Source of the DNA: Hyphomicrobium methylovorum
Lineage (GTDB): Bacteria; Pseudomonadota; Alphaproteobacteria; Rhizobiales; Hyphomicrobiaceae
Assembly (NCBI RefSeq): GCF_013626205.1
Contig: NZ_QHJE01000001.1
Span: forward strand, 124,001-188,000
DNA: 64,000 bases
Reading direction: 5' to 3'
This document shows positions 37,906 through 46,097 of the stretch, in pieces. The notes under the pieces are model-generated. The model was given only the letters and a program-made list of their open reading frames with translations. It did not search any database and was not told the origin of the DNA. Each line of letters opens with the position of its first letter. Position 1 is the first letter of the stretch. The position numbers and the translations under genes are program-made.

Positions 37906-38559
37906 TCACTCTCCATACATAATGATCGCTATAAACTTGATGCGATCATCGAGCAGCTTTTCCGGACCGTGAACCACGTTGCCGGAAAACGTAAAAGCAT
38001 CGCCCGGTTCGATCAGATAAGTGTGATCTCCGAAGCGATATTCCATTCGCCCCTGGAGCATATAAATGAATTCCGCTCCAGGATGAGAAAATCGTGGGTA
38101 CGATTCGCTTTTCTTATCCATCTCGATGAAGAAGGGTTCGAAAAGTTTTCGGGGTCCCCTATCGTAAGACAGGAGGCGATAGGTGTGTCCGTACTTCGTA
38201 CCCACCCGAACGACTTCCATTTGCTCCGAGCGTTTGACGAGCTGTGCGCTGCCTTGGGTCATATCCGTCTCCCGAAAGAGATCGGAGAGCCCGATGCCGA
38301 CTGCCGCACAAAGTCTTTCAAGGGAGTCCAGGCTTGCGGTGGCCATGCCGTTCTCGATGCGGCTCAGCATGGCGCTCGACAAGCCAGCTCCGACACTCAA
38401 GTCAGACAGCGTGAGATTGGCGGCCAAGCGATGCCGCTTAATAACAGCCCCGATCCGTTGTTCCAGCGGCACGTGGGCATGGTCACGTCTCTGGCTCAAT
38501 TCCAGTGCCGACGGCTTGGCATCTCCCTGTTTTTTGGTTCCAGACTTTTCCTTTGCCAT
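37906..38559 (-). CDS. XRE-family regulator with C-terminal cupin domain (PuuR-like)
   Basis: A 217-aa transcription factor. A Lys-rich N-terminal lead precedes an XRE helix-turn-helix (RIGAVIKRHRLAANLTLSDLSVGAGLSSAMLSRIENG). After a linker comes a cupin domain (PRFSHPGAEFIYMLQGRMEYRFGDHTYLIEPGDAFTFSG) that should bind a small ligand. PuuR, which represses putrescine degradation, has this layout. Start 38559 was chosen because AGAAAGG precedes it, and because longer versions would overlap operator B1. It is divergent from the APC permease, and paired 15-bp sites (38679-38713) lie between; the same motif occurs before gmaS. It is probably the repressor or activator of the whole amine cluster. 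Confidence 0.88.
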   Translation of the reverse strand: MAKEKSGTKKQGDAKPSALELSQRRDHAHVPLEQRIGAVIKRHRLAANLTLSDLSVGAGLSSAMLSRIENGMATASLDSLERLCAAVGIGLSDLFRETDMTQGSAQLVKRSEQMEVVRVGTKYGHTYRLLSYDRGPRKLFEPFFIEMDKKSESYPRFSHPGAEFIYMLQGRMEYRFGDHTYLIEPGDAFTFSGNVVHGPEKLLDDRIKFIAIIMYGE

Positions 38560-38678
38560 CGTAAGCCTTTCTGAATCGACCCTTTTATCGACGTAGGCCG
38601 ACGAGTCCGTTGTCTTCTGCATAGCGCGATATTTGCCCCGCACAAAGTACGGGCGCCCAATTCCCTCCAAATAACGAG

Positions 38679-38693
38679 ATGCAAACAATGCAA
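38679..38693. promoter_or_regulatory. operator candidate site B1 (regulator/permease promoter)
   Basis: ATGCA-AACAA-TGCAA matches site A at 33405-33419 in 13 of 15 positions. It lies between the divergent regulator and permease genes. Its centre is 20 bp, two helical turns, from that of site B2. Confidence 0.7.
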
Positions 38694-38698
38694 ATATC

Positions 38699-38713
38699 TT
38701 GCATGTGATGCAT
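38699..38713. promoter_or_regulatory. operator candidate site B2 (regulator/permease promoter)
   Basis: TTGCA-TGTGA-TGCAT is the third copy; read on the minus strand it is ATGCA-TCACA-TGCAA. With B1 it forms a tandem pair on the same helix face, as expected for cooperative binding. Confidence 0.68.
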
Positions 38714-38789
38714 TATTGCGAGAATATGCTGCGGGAATTTTTGACGAGCGACTCAAACACCAAAAAAAATCACCTAGGGAGTCTCACGC

Positions 38790-40544
38790 ATGACGCTGCT
38801 CACGCGAGCTGAAGAAATAAGTCCCAATCCACAATCTGCCGAAGTCGGCGGTCTCCATCGCACCATTAATTGGAAAGGCGCATTCTGGATCGCTAGCGGC
38901 GTACCTGCGCTTGTGATGATTTCGATTGGTGGAATGGGGGCCACGGCCGGCAAGCTCGCGTTTCTGGTGTGGACCGTTTCGGTGTTGATGGGGCTGTGCC
39001 AAGCTTACAGCTACGCAGAGATCGCCGGACTATTCGCCAACAAATCGGGTGGCGCCGCCGTCTATGGCGCTGCTGCTTGGTTGCGCTACAGCAAAATCAT
39101 CGCACCGCTGTCAGTCTGGGCCAACTGGTATGCTTGGACACCGGTGCTCTCCCTCGGCTGCACGATCGCGGCGGGATACATTCTGAATGCGATAGCGCCG
39201 CTTCCCGTTTTCACACCGGAGTCGCCGGAAGTTCTAGCCTGGCTGCATTCCGCAGCGAACGCTGCTGCCATTGACGGCAAGACCACAGCAGAAGCAGCCA
39301 AAATCGCCATCGCGGCGCTTACCGAAGCCGGTACGCCGATGTTGCGCAGTTTCACGCTCGCCAATTTCTCATTTTTTGGTCTCGTCAACATCGAGATCGG
39401 CTCGACCTTCTTCATCGGCGCGGCTTTGATGCTGATGGCGTTTGCGATCCAGCACCGCGGCGTTCTTGGGACGGCCCGCGTGCAGATGTGGATCGGCCTC
39501 ATGGTCATCGTCCCGATGCTGATCGTTGGAATCGTGCCGTTCTTCAATGGTAGCGTTCACAGCGAGAACTATTTTCCGCTCATGCCGCCGGTCGGAGAAT
39601 GGAGCAACGCCGGATGGACCCAGCTCTTTGGCGCCCTTTTCATCGCCGGATGGTCCACCTACGCCTTCGAGACGGCCGTTTGCTACACGCGTGAGTTCAA
39701 GAATCCGGCGGTTGACACCAAGAAATCAATCGTGAGTGCCGGACTCCTTTGCGTGGTGCTCTATTCGCTGGTGGCAGCGACGTTCCAAGGCTATCTCGGC
39801 CTTGACGGCATGACGTCACCCGGCATCGTGGATGGAACGGGCGTTGCGGCCGCGATGGGCCGGATGGTCGGCAGCGGATCAACGTTCGTCACACATCTTC
39901 TGGAAATGATGATGGTGATGGCCCTGATCCTCGCAATCATGATGGCGATGGCCGGTTCGTCTCGCACACTTTACCAGGGAGGCCTCGATGGGTGGCTCCC
40001 GAAATATCTTTCGCACACGAACGAGCACGGCGCGCCAACCAAAGCCATGTGGACCGATCTGGTCTTCAATCTCGGCCTACTCTCATTTGCGTCGTCAGAT
40101 ACGAATGCCTACTATTTCATCCTGTCGATCTCCAACGTCGGCTATATGATTTTCATCTTCCTGAATCTGCAGTCCGTGTGGATTCATCGCATCGATAGCC
40201 CCGATATTCCGCGGCCCTATCGTACACCCAATTGGTTGGTTGCCGTGAACGTGGGGCTCGGATTCTTCAACCTTCTGTTGATGGGTGCTGGCGCAAAAGT
40301 CTGGGGTAATCCGAATGCGCTCTGGTACGGCATCGGCTTTGGTCTCCTGATCCTTCCGGTATTTTTCTATCGGCACTATGTCCAAGACAAAGGTCAGTTT
40401 CCTGACCATATGCTGATGGATCTCGGTCTCAAGAGCCAGGATCTCGGGGCACGGCGCGCCGGCATGCTCCCCTACCTTGCGCTGGCGGTTGGCGCGGGCG
40501 TGGTCCTGTTCGGACACTATTACTTCCAACTTCCTCCTGCGTAA
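38790..40544 (+). CDS. APC superfamily amino acid/amine permease
   Basis: A 584-aa inner-membrane permease with about 12-13 helices. APC hallmarks include FWIASGVPALVMISIGGMGATAG in TM1, SYAEIAGLFANKSGGAAVYGA in TM3 and FETAVCYTREFKNPAVDTKKSI in the TM6-7 region. Extra length lies in the loop after TM4 (about residues 125-190). GGGAGTC precedes the ATG. Its promoter region is shared with the XRE-cupin regulator and carries operators B1 and B2. It probably imports the amine or N-alkyl amino acid processed by gmaS-mgsABC and the FAD oxidase. A strong terminator follows at 40550. Confidence 0.9.
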   Translation: MTLLTRAEEISPNPQSAEVGGLHRTINWKGAFWIASGVPALVMISIGGMGATAGKLAFLVWTVSVLMGLCQAYSYAEIAGLFANKSGGAAVYGAAAWLRYSKIIAPLSVWANWYAWTPVLSLGCTIAAGYILNAIAPLPVFTPESPEVLAWLHSAANAAAIDGKTTAEAAKIAIAALTEAGTPMLRSFTLANFSFFGLVNIEIGSTFFIGAALMLMAFAIQHRGVLGTARVQMWIGLMVIVPMLIVGIVPFFNGSVHSENYFPLMPPVGEWSNAGWTQLFGALFIAGWSTYAFETAVCYTREFKNPAVDTKKSIVSAGLLCVVLYSLVAATFQGYLGLDGMTSPGIVDGTGVAAAMGRMVGSGSTFVTHLLEMMMVMALILAIMMAMAGSSRTLYQGGLDGWLPKYLSHTNEHGAPTKAMWTDLVFNLGLLSFASSDTNAYYFILSISNVGYMIFIFLNLQSVWIHRIDSPDIPRPYRTPNWLVAVNVGLGFFNLLLMGAGAKVWGNPNALWYGIGFGLLILPVFFYRHYVQDKGQFPDHMLMDLGLKSQDLGARRAGMLPYLALAVGAGVVLFGHYYFQLPPA

Positions 40545-40549
40545 CACGC

Positions 40550-40580
40550 AACCCGCGCGGCTCGACCGCGCGGGTTTGTT
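40550..40580 (+). terminator. intrinsic terminator after the APC permease
   Basis: AACCCGCGCGG and CCGCGCGGGTT form an 11-bp perfect stem with loop CTCGA, followed by a TGTTTG tract. It starts six bases after the permease stop. Confidence 0.75.
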
Positions 40581-40601
40581 TGCAGCACAATAGGAATGAC
40601 C

Positions 40602-40742
40602 ATGTCGAAAGAAATTCTTTGTGCTGCAGACGACGCGCGGATCCCATCACGCAGTGGTCGCCGCTGGCAAGAAGTGCACAGCAACCGCTCAGTGATTGGA
40701 TCGATTTCGCACCACTTGCTCTATCTGGGCGATCCCTACTGA
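40602..40742 (+). CDS. candidate 46-aa small protein between two terminators
   Basis: ATG 40602 is preceded by TAGGA six bases upstream and opens a 46-codon frame beginning MSKEILCAADDARIPSRSGR and ending LLYLGDPY. There is no signal peptide or membrane helix; it is mixed charged with three His and one Cys. It is flanked by a strong terminator upstream (40550-40580) and another downstream (40774-40806), so it could be an independent short transcript or a read-through product of the permease mRNA. I do not recognise a family. An alternative is a small RNA with a fortuitous frame. Confidence 0.4.
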   Translation: MSKEILCAADDARIPSRSGRRWQEVHSNRSVIGSISHHLLYLGDPY

Positions 40743-40773
40743 CGCTTTCCGAAGCCCGAGGCGTTAGGAACTT

Positions 40774-40806
40774 GCCGCGAGAGATAATCTCTTGCGGCCT
40801 TTTTTA
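40774..40806 (+). terminator. intrinsic terminator downstream of the 46-aa frame
   Basis: GCCGCGAGAGA pairs with TCTCTTGCGGC (one G-U) around the loop TAA, followed by CTTTTTT. This is a textbook rho-independent structure, placed 32 bases after the small frame. Confidence 0.8.
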
Positions 40807-41396
40807 TGAGCCCGTGCGATCTGCGACACGAGCAAACGCGAACGCAAAGACCTCGAACTTCTGACGGTCGTCACTGAAAGATCGAACGGTTGAGTTCGTC
40901 CGCTTACTGCGTTGATGCAGCCATTCCGCATTTGAGGCATCTCCGGTCGCCATTTATCGACCGTGACACCGATGATTGTCGCCAAACCCTCTGCATCGAG
41001 CCGGCAAATGATCATATTACGAATTTCTATTTGTGACATCGATATAGTTGTGTAACTATGTCGGCACATCTGACGCCGGGGGGGCGTAGAGCGGTCGGGG
41101 GGAGTCGTGTCGGAGTTTGTATGCGCTGCACTTTTGGCAGCCACATCTGTTTGTTTTGCCGATTATCGAAGACGCAACGTCGGTAAACGCACTGCGAAAA
41201 ACGGCGGTTTGACACCGGGCGAAGTGCGCGTTCCAGCAACGCGCGCCGACGCGCGAATCCGCGCGACTTAGCGCGCCTAGAGGCTTCTGGCGAAGCCAAT
41301 CAACGCGCTTACAGCCAAACAACAAACAGCTGAGCCCATGTCGCCTGAGCAAATGGCGGCGGCAGGTTTGCACATGCGAATTTGGAAGGGGTTACA
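40807..41396. other. intergenic region upstream of the second TonB receptor
   Basis: A 590-base region without a convincing gene. A frame on the minus strand (to about 41144) has no ribosome binding site and looks random. It contains the 16-bp dyad at 41044-41059 and G-rich runs at 41078-41102. I found no cobalamin riboswitch (btuB box) or recognisable iron box, so how the receptor is controlled remains open. Confidence 0.5.
41044..41059. promoter_or_regulatory. 16-bp dyad upstream of the TonB receptor operon
   Basis: ATAGTT-GTGT-AACTAT is a perfect inverted repeat of 6-bp arms, about 340 bases before the receptor start, flanked by GACAT and ATGTC. It is a possible repressor site; no binding protein can be named. 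Confidence 0.35.
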
Positions 41397-43814
41397 ATGA
41401 TAAAAAGATACTTTGCACTGAGCGGTACACTGCTTCTGATGCCGATGTCCGCCTTTGCGCAGGACGCGGAACCGGGTCTCGTCGAAGGATCGCTTCCGGC
41501 CGTCACCGTCTACTCGGAGAAGCAAGCTCAACAAGCGAAGCGCAAGGTCGCGAAGAAAAAGAGCGCTTCCAAAAATTCGCAGTCACCTGCGGCTAGCGCG
41601 CCAAATCCGTCTATGAGCGATGCTGATTTATCGCCAGTGACGTCAACCGGACTTGGGCTGGATAGCCAGGGTGTCAGGCCGCCGTCCGTTACGGCGCAAA
41701 CCGTCGGCGGCGTGATCATCAGCGACCCGACGCCGGGCCGAGTGAGCAGCGTGAGTCGGGAGGGTTTGAACATCCTCGGCGGCGCCGGGCAATCGAGCTT
41801 TTATCAAGCTGCCGATATCATCCCATCTGTCCTGGTATCGAGCCCGGACCCCTTCGGTCTCAGCAATTCGCGGAACATCAATATCGGGGGCAAGTCCGAT
41901 TTTCATCTTTCGCGCAATATCAACGGGCTGCCCATCATGGGCATCGTTGGTGCCAACGATCTCTACGATCTTCAGAACATCTCTCGGCTTGACGTGTATC
42001 GAGGCGTTATTCCTGCCGATCGAAGTCTCGGCATTTCAAATGCCACGGGTGTGATCGACCAAATCATTCTCGGGCCGCAGGATGCGCCATCCGTGTTCGC
42101 GGAGCAGAGTTTCGGATCATGGAACTTTAACAAGACCTTCGCGCGCATCGATACCGGCGTGCTTAGCACCGGTACACAGCTCTTCATTTCAGGTTCCACG
42201 GCAAGCGCCGACAAATGGTCAGGCGGCGGAGACGAGTCGCGGGATAGCTTTGCATTGGGTCTGAGCCAGAGGATCGGAAGCGACCTCAAGGTAGATTTCA
42301 ATGCGGTCTATACCAAGTTCGATGGCAATCCCTATAAGGCGCTCACCTTTGCGCAGACAAAAAAACTCTCCGCCAACTACGGTCTGGACTACGACAAGAC
42401 ATTCGATCCGACCAACCCGACGAACTATTACAAGTTCAACAAGGTCAGCTCCGAAGACTATGCGTTCTTTGCAAACGTGGATTACCGCTTTGCGCCGGGC
42501 CAGCACCTCGTTTTCAAGCCCTACTACTGGAACAATGACGGCGTGCAGTACAACGGCTTGGCCCCAGTCAAGCAGGTGCAGATTTGGCGCCAGCAGAATG
42601 ATAACCTTGGTGGCGTGCTCGAATATAACGGCCAGTTCGCGAGCGGAACGGATGTGACGGCTGGTTACTGGTGGCAGTCGTTGGCGCCGCCGCCGCCGCC
42701 AACCGATCAGCGTCGATTTAAAATTTCATCCACGGGCGAACTCAGTTTCTCCAACTGGAATACGATCGCGAAGATCGACAACTTCGTTATCAATAGCCCC
42801 TACGTTCAAGTTACACAGTCGCTCGGATCCGTCACGGTGTCGGGAGGCGTGCGCTACATGAGTCTCGGCGCGCCGGACATGCACTATTATATGACGGCCG
42901 GAGTTCCGAACGGCACGCTGGACGATGCCTTGTCATATCCAGGTCTGACTGAGTACGGCGACGCGTTTGTGACCGCGCGAGACTACAACGAGTTCCTGCC
43001 GAACATCGCGATTACGAAAGAATTCGGCAACGGGTGGAGCACGAACTTCGCTTACGGGCGCAATTTTGGCCGGCCTGACTGGGGACCCCAGGCGAGCAAC
43101 TACATAAGCAACCGCGCGGCATTTCAGTCCAGGGGCGTCGATCTCCAGGATCTCGTGGACAATGTTCGGCCGGAAATCGCTGACCAGTTCTCCGCGCAGC
43201 TTCGCTATAGCGGCTCAGGATTGACCGTTGTTCCAGGCGTCTTCTATTCGAAGCACGACAATAAGCAGGTGAAGATCAACGACCCTGCCCTCAACAATCT
43301 CGCGTATTTCGTGGGAACGGGATCAAGCACGGAGTACGGCGCAGAACTGCAAGCGTCCTATAACTTCGGATCGCAATTCTTCGCGTTCGGATCGGCAACA
43401 CTTTCGTCCGAAACCTTTGATGGTGACACCCAGACGTTAAGCGGCGGCGTTCCAATCGCGACGAACGGCAAGCAAATTCCCAACACGCCAAAAGCGATGT
43501 TGAAGGCTGGCGTTACCTATACGTGGAACGACCTCGCATTCACTCCTGTCGTTCGCATCATCGGTGAGCGGTATGGCGATGCGCAGAACCTGAACAAGGT
43601 GCCAGGCTATACGGTTGCCGATTTCAACGTGGCTTACAACGTTCGACAGAAGTTCGGTTTCGAAGAGGCAACGCTGAAATTGGGCGTCGTGAATATCCTC
43701 GACAAACAATACATCTCGCAAATATCGCCGAACGATACGGACTTGAGTTCGGATGCCCAGTATTACGTCGGTGCTCCTCGAACATTTATCGGGACCGTCG
43801 CGGTAAAGTTCTGA
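41397..43814 (+). CDS. TonB-dependent outer-membrane receptor for a metal chelate
   Basis: An 805-aa receptor. The signal peptide (MIKRYFALSGTLLLMPMSAFA) is followed by a TonB-box-like LPAVTVYS (33-40), a Lys/Ser/Ala-rich linker (about 47-70), a plug with FYQAADIIPSVLVSS, NINIGGKSDFHLSRNINGLP and LDVYRGVIPADRSLG, and a barrel ending in VGAPRTFIGTVAVKF. GGAAGGGG lies before ATG 41397. It is followed by a terminator/attenuator and then ABC uptake genes and an LLM monooxygenase, so it imports the ligand of that system. The class is not cleanly FhuA, BtuB or FecA from what I can see. The chelate could be iron, cobalt or a lanthanide. Confidence 0.9.
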   Translation: MIKRYFALSGTLLLMPMSAFAQDAEPGLVEGSLPAVTVYSEKQAQQAKRKVAKKKSASKNSQSPAASAPNPSMSDADLSPVTSTGLGLDSQGVRPPSVTAQTVGGVIISDPTPGRVSSVSREGLNILGGAGQSSFYQAADIIPSVLVSSPDPFGLSNSRNINIGGKSDFHLSRNINGLPIMGIVGANDLYDLQNISRLDVYRGVIPADRSLGISNATGVIDQIILGPQDAPSVFAEQSFGSWNFNKTFARIDTGVLSTGTQLFISGSTASADKWSGGGDESRDSFALGLSQRIGSDLKVDFNAVYTKFDGNPYKALTFAQTKKLSANYGLDYDKTFDPTNPTNYYKFNKVSSEDYAFFANVDYRFAPGQHLVFKPYYWNNDGVQYNGLAPVKQVQIWRQQNDNLGGVLEYNGQFASGTDVTAGYWWQSLAPPPPPTDQRRFKISSTGELSFSNWNTIAKIDNFVINSPYVQVTQSLGSVTVSGGVRYMSLGAPDMHYYMTAGVPNGTLDDALSYPGLTEYGDAFVTARDYNEFLPNIAITKEFGNGWSTNFAYGRNFGRPDWGPQASNYISNRAAFQSRGVDLQDLVDNVRPEIADQFSAQLRYSGSGLTVVPGVFYSKHDNKQVKINDPALNNLAYFVGTGSSTEYGAELQASYNFGSQFFAFGSATLSSETFDGDTQTLSGGVPIATNGKQIPNTPKAMLKAGVTYTWNDLAFTPVVRIIGERYGDAQNLNKVPGYTVADFNVAYNVRQKFGFEEATLKLGVVNILDKQYISQISPNDTDLSSDAQYYVGAPRTFIGTVAVKF

Positions 43815-43825
43815 GGAACGGCGTA

Positions 43826-43857
43826 GGGGATGGCTTCGGCCATCCCCACTTTTCTTG
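43826..43857 (+). terminator. UUCG-loop terminator/attenuator between receptor and binding-protein genes
   Basis: GGGGATGGC-TTCG-GCCATCCCC is a perfect 9-bp stem closed by a UUCG tetraloop and followed by ACTTTTCTT. It lies 11 bases after the receptor stop and 39 before the next gene, so it should reduce expression of the ABC genes relative to the receptor. Confidence 0.8.
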
Positions 43858-43895
43858 CGGTCGGTGACGTTCGTTTCAGACTTGGATTTCTTATC

Positions 43896-44942
43896 ATGCT
43901 CGACCGACGCCCGGCGATCCGAAATTTAGCGGCGCTCTGGCTCGCTGGCTTGCTCGTCTTGATAGCGGGTACGTCACCGGTCGCCGCTGGGCGCGTTCTG
44001 ACTGACATGGCAGGGCGCGCGGTTGCTTTGCCGGACAAGGTTTCTCGGGTTGGAACGATTGGCGCCGTGCCCGTACTTAACAGTTTCGTTTTCGCGATGG
44101 GGGAAGCATCTTCGATCGCGAACAACCTGCCGCCTAATCTTGGCGGTCCGCGTTGGCGCTTTCAGTATGTCGTAGCTCCGGAGCTTACGAACCGCCCGAT
44201 CATTCAATCCGGACAGGGCCCGAATATCGAAGGCGTGATCGAGGCCGCACCGGATGTCGTGCTGACCATGGACCGGACGACGATCGACCTGCTTGGCCGC
44301 AGCAACATTCCGGTGCTTTACCTTTCCTGGCAGAAGCCAGACGACGTTAAAGCGGTGATGCGTTTGCTGGGCGAGCTTTATGGCAAGCAGGAAAGCGCCG
44401 ACGCGTACAACCGCTATTTCGATCAGATCATCGGAACTGTCGCTCGGCGTATCGATGGCTTGAAGGATGAGCAGCGGCCACGCGTACTCTACGCTAATCT
44501 TCAGCGCATGACGCAGCCGCATAAAATCGCGGAATGGTGGATTTCCAAGGCAGGCGGGCGGAGCGTCACCGACGATGGACGTGTTGGCGAAGCATTCAAC
44601 TTCTCGACCGAGCAAGTGCTGACATGGAACCCCGAAGTCATCATCGTCACGTCGGAACAGGAAGTCGCTGACGCTTATGCGGATGCGCGACTTGCCAATG
44701 TCTCGGCTATCAAGAACAAGCGCGTCTACCCAATCCCAATGGGCGTCCACGTGTGGGGGAATCGCACGGTTGAGCAGCCGCTCACGATCCTCTGGGTGTC
44801 GAAATTGCTCCACCCGGATCTGTTCTCGGATATCGCGATCGAGGACGAAGTGCGATCGTTCTACAGCCGGTTTTTCAAGACGGACCTCAGCCAGAAAGAT
44901 ATCAGCACGATCCTGTCGGGCAGCGCAGGCGCCACCAAGTGA
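43896..44942 (+). CDS. ABC transporter periplasmic binding protein (FecB/BtuF type)
   Basis: A 348-aa class III binding protein. The N-terminal signal (AALWLAGLLVLIAGTSPVAAG) has no lipobox cysteine. The two lobes contain VLTDMAGRAVALPDKVSRVGTIG, then APDVVLTMDRTTIDLLGRSNIPVLYLSW, a helical backbone, and a second lobe with NFSTEQVLTWNPEVIIVTSEQEVADAY and VYPIPMGVHVWG. Start 43896 excludes a stretch that would overlap the terminator hairpin. It is second in the operon and presents the chelate to the FecCD-type permease. The ligand is unknown; the Trp/Asn-rich pocket residues do not identify it. Confidence 0.88.
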   Translation: MLDRRPAIRNLAALWLAGLLVLIAGTSPVAAGRVLTDMAGRAVALPDKVSRVGTIGAVPVLNSFVFAMGEASSIANNLPPNLGGPRWRFQYVVAPELTNRPIIQSGQGPNIEGVIEAAPDVVLTMDRTTIDLLGRSNIPVLYLSWQKPDDVKAVMRLLGELYGKQESADAYNRYFDQIIGTVARRIDGLKDEQRPRVLYANLQRMTQPHKIAEWWISKAGGRSVTDDGRVGEAFNFSTEQVLTWNPEVIIVTSEQEVADAYADARLANVSAIKNKRVYPIPMGVHVWGNRTVEQPLTILWVSKLLHPDLFSDIAIEDEVRSFYSRFFKTDLSQKDISTILSGSAGATK

Positions 44943-45002
44943 TGACACTCTTGAACTGAGGATCAGAGCTGCTGCCATGACGGCGGCAATTTGAGGGAAC
45001 GA

Positions 45003-46097
45003 ATGGTCAATAGCGCAGATACGGATCGGATCTACGGTCACTCGGCGGGAATTTCATCCGAGAATTCTCAGCGCAAGACGCGCCTATTCCGGATTGGGCT
45101 TTCCGGTTGTGCCGGCGGATTGGAGGCGATTTCTTCGTCAAACCTGCTTGATCTCGCCGAAAAGGCAGAGGCGCTCGGCTTTGACGGGTTGTGGCTCAAT
45201 GAAGAGCATTTTCAAGGCAGCGTCATCGAAGTCGAAGGGCGACGTTGTCATTCGCCTCTCATTCTCGCATCGGCAATCCTGGCGCGCACACGGACATTGC
45301 GCGTGGGATTCTCAGTCTTGCTGCTGGCACTCCATCATCCCGTGAGACTCGCCGAAGAAATCGCGACACTCGATGTGATATCGGACGGCCGGGTCGATTT
45401 CGGAATCTCGCGTGGTGGTAATGGTCGTTATCTTGAGGTTTACGGCGTTGATCCGGATAGCGTGAACGAACGCTTCCAATCGACGCTCACGTTTCTCCAG
45501 AGCGCCTGGCAGGACGGCAAGATGCCGTTCGGCGAAAACGCCTACTCGATCGAGCCTAAGCCGATCCAGAAACCGCATCCGCCCATTTTCATCGGAACCT
45601 ATTCGGATGAAACCGCAGCTTGGGCTGCACGGGAGGGGCACGCGCTTATCTGCCATGGCATCAACAGCATGGCCAATCAGCGGCGTATCCTGCGGGCTTT
45701 CACCGACGCCGGCGGTGATGCCGGGCAAGTTCCGTTTGGACGATTTGTCTACGTCAGCGAGACGGATGCAAGTGCGCGGGAGGAACTTTGGCCAACGGTT
45801 CTCAACCTCACTGGAAGACTGAAAGGCTTCGGCATCTTCAATCGCAAGGGGATCATCGCCGAGCAGGAACTCGAACCCGAAGCTTTCTATCGTGAGATGG
45901 TCATCGCGGGCAGCCCCGAAACGTGCTCTCGGAGAATCCTCGAACTCAACGCGGAACTCGGCATAACGTATCTCAATGCACTTAGCGCATTCTTCGGCTT
46001 CCTGCCGCTGGACCTGCTCAATCGCTCTCTCACGCTTCTAGCCCGTGACGTCCAGCCCCTCGTCGAAAAAGGACTGATGGCCAGGGCCCGCGCATGA
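45003..46097 (+). CDS. LLM-class flavin-dependent monooxygenase inside the uptake operon
   Basis: A 364-aa luciferase-like TIM-barrel enzyme. Motifs are AEKAEALGFDGLWLNEEHF, ILARTRTLRVGFSVLLLALHHPVRLAEEIATLDVISDGR, FGISRGGNGRYLEVYGVD and PHPPIFIGTYSDETAAWAAREGH. It would use FMNH2 and O2 supplied by a separate reductase. AGGGA precedes ATG 45003, and its stop overlaps the permease start (ATGA). NtaA and EmoA, which break nitrilotriacetate and EDTA, belong to the same superfamily, so a role in degrading the imported chelator is reasonable. The family is sure; the substrate is inference. An N-terminal polar lead of about 30 residues is extra. Confidence 0.88.
   Translation: MVNSADTDRIYGHSAGISSENSQRKTRLFRIGLSGCAGGLEAISSSNLLDLAEKAEALGFDGLWLNEEHFQGSVIEVEGRRCHSPLILASAILARTRTLRVGFSVLLLALHHPVRLAEEIATLDVISDGRVDFGISRGGNGRYLEVYGVDPDSVNERFQSTLTFLQSAWQDGKMPFGENAYSIEPKPIQKPHPPIFIGTYSDETAAWAAREGHALICHGINSMANQRRILRAFTDAGGDAGQVPFGRFVYVSETDASAREELWPTVLNLTGRLKGFGIFNRKGIIAEQELEPEAFYREMVIAGSPETCSRRILELNAELGITYLNALSAFFGFLPLDLLNRSLTLLARDVQPLVEKGLMARARA

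Noticed and set aside
40764-41144. 126-codon frame on the minus strand upstream of the second TonB receptor
   Set aside because: No ribosome binding site, no domain, and it overlaps a clear plus-strand terminator; amino-acid composition looks random.
40807-41396. Cobalamin riboswitch in front of the TonB receptor
   Set aside because: No btuB-box-like core or supporting stem arrangement was found.
43974-45041. 355-codon open frame on the minus strand
   Set aside because: Antisense of the binding-protein gene, with no recognisable domain or ribosome binding site.
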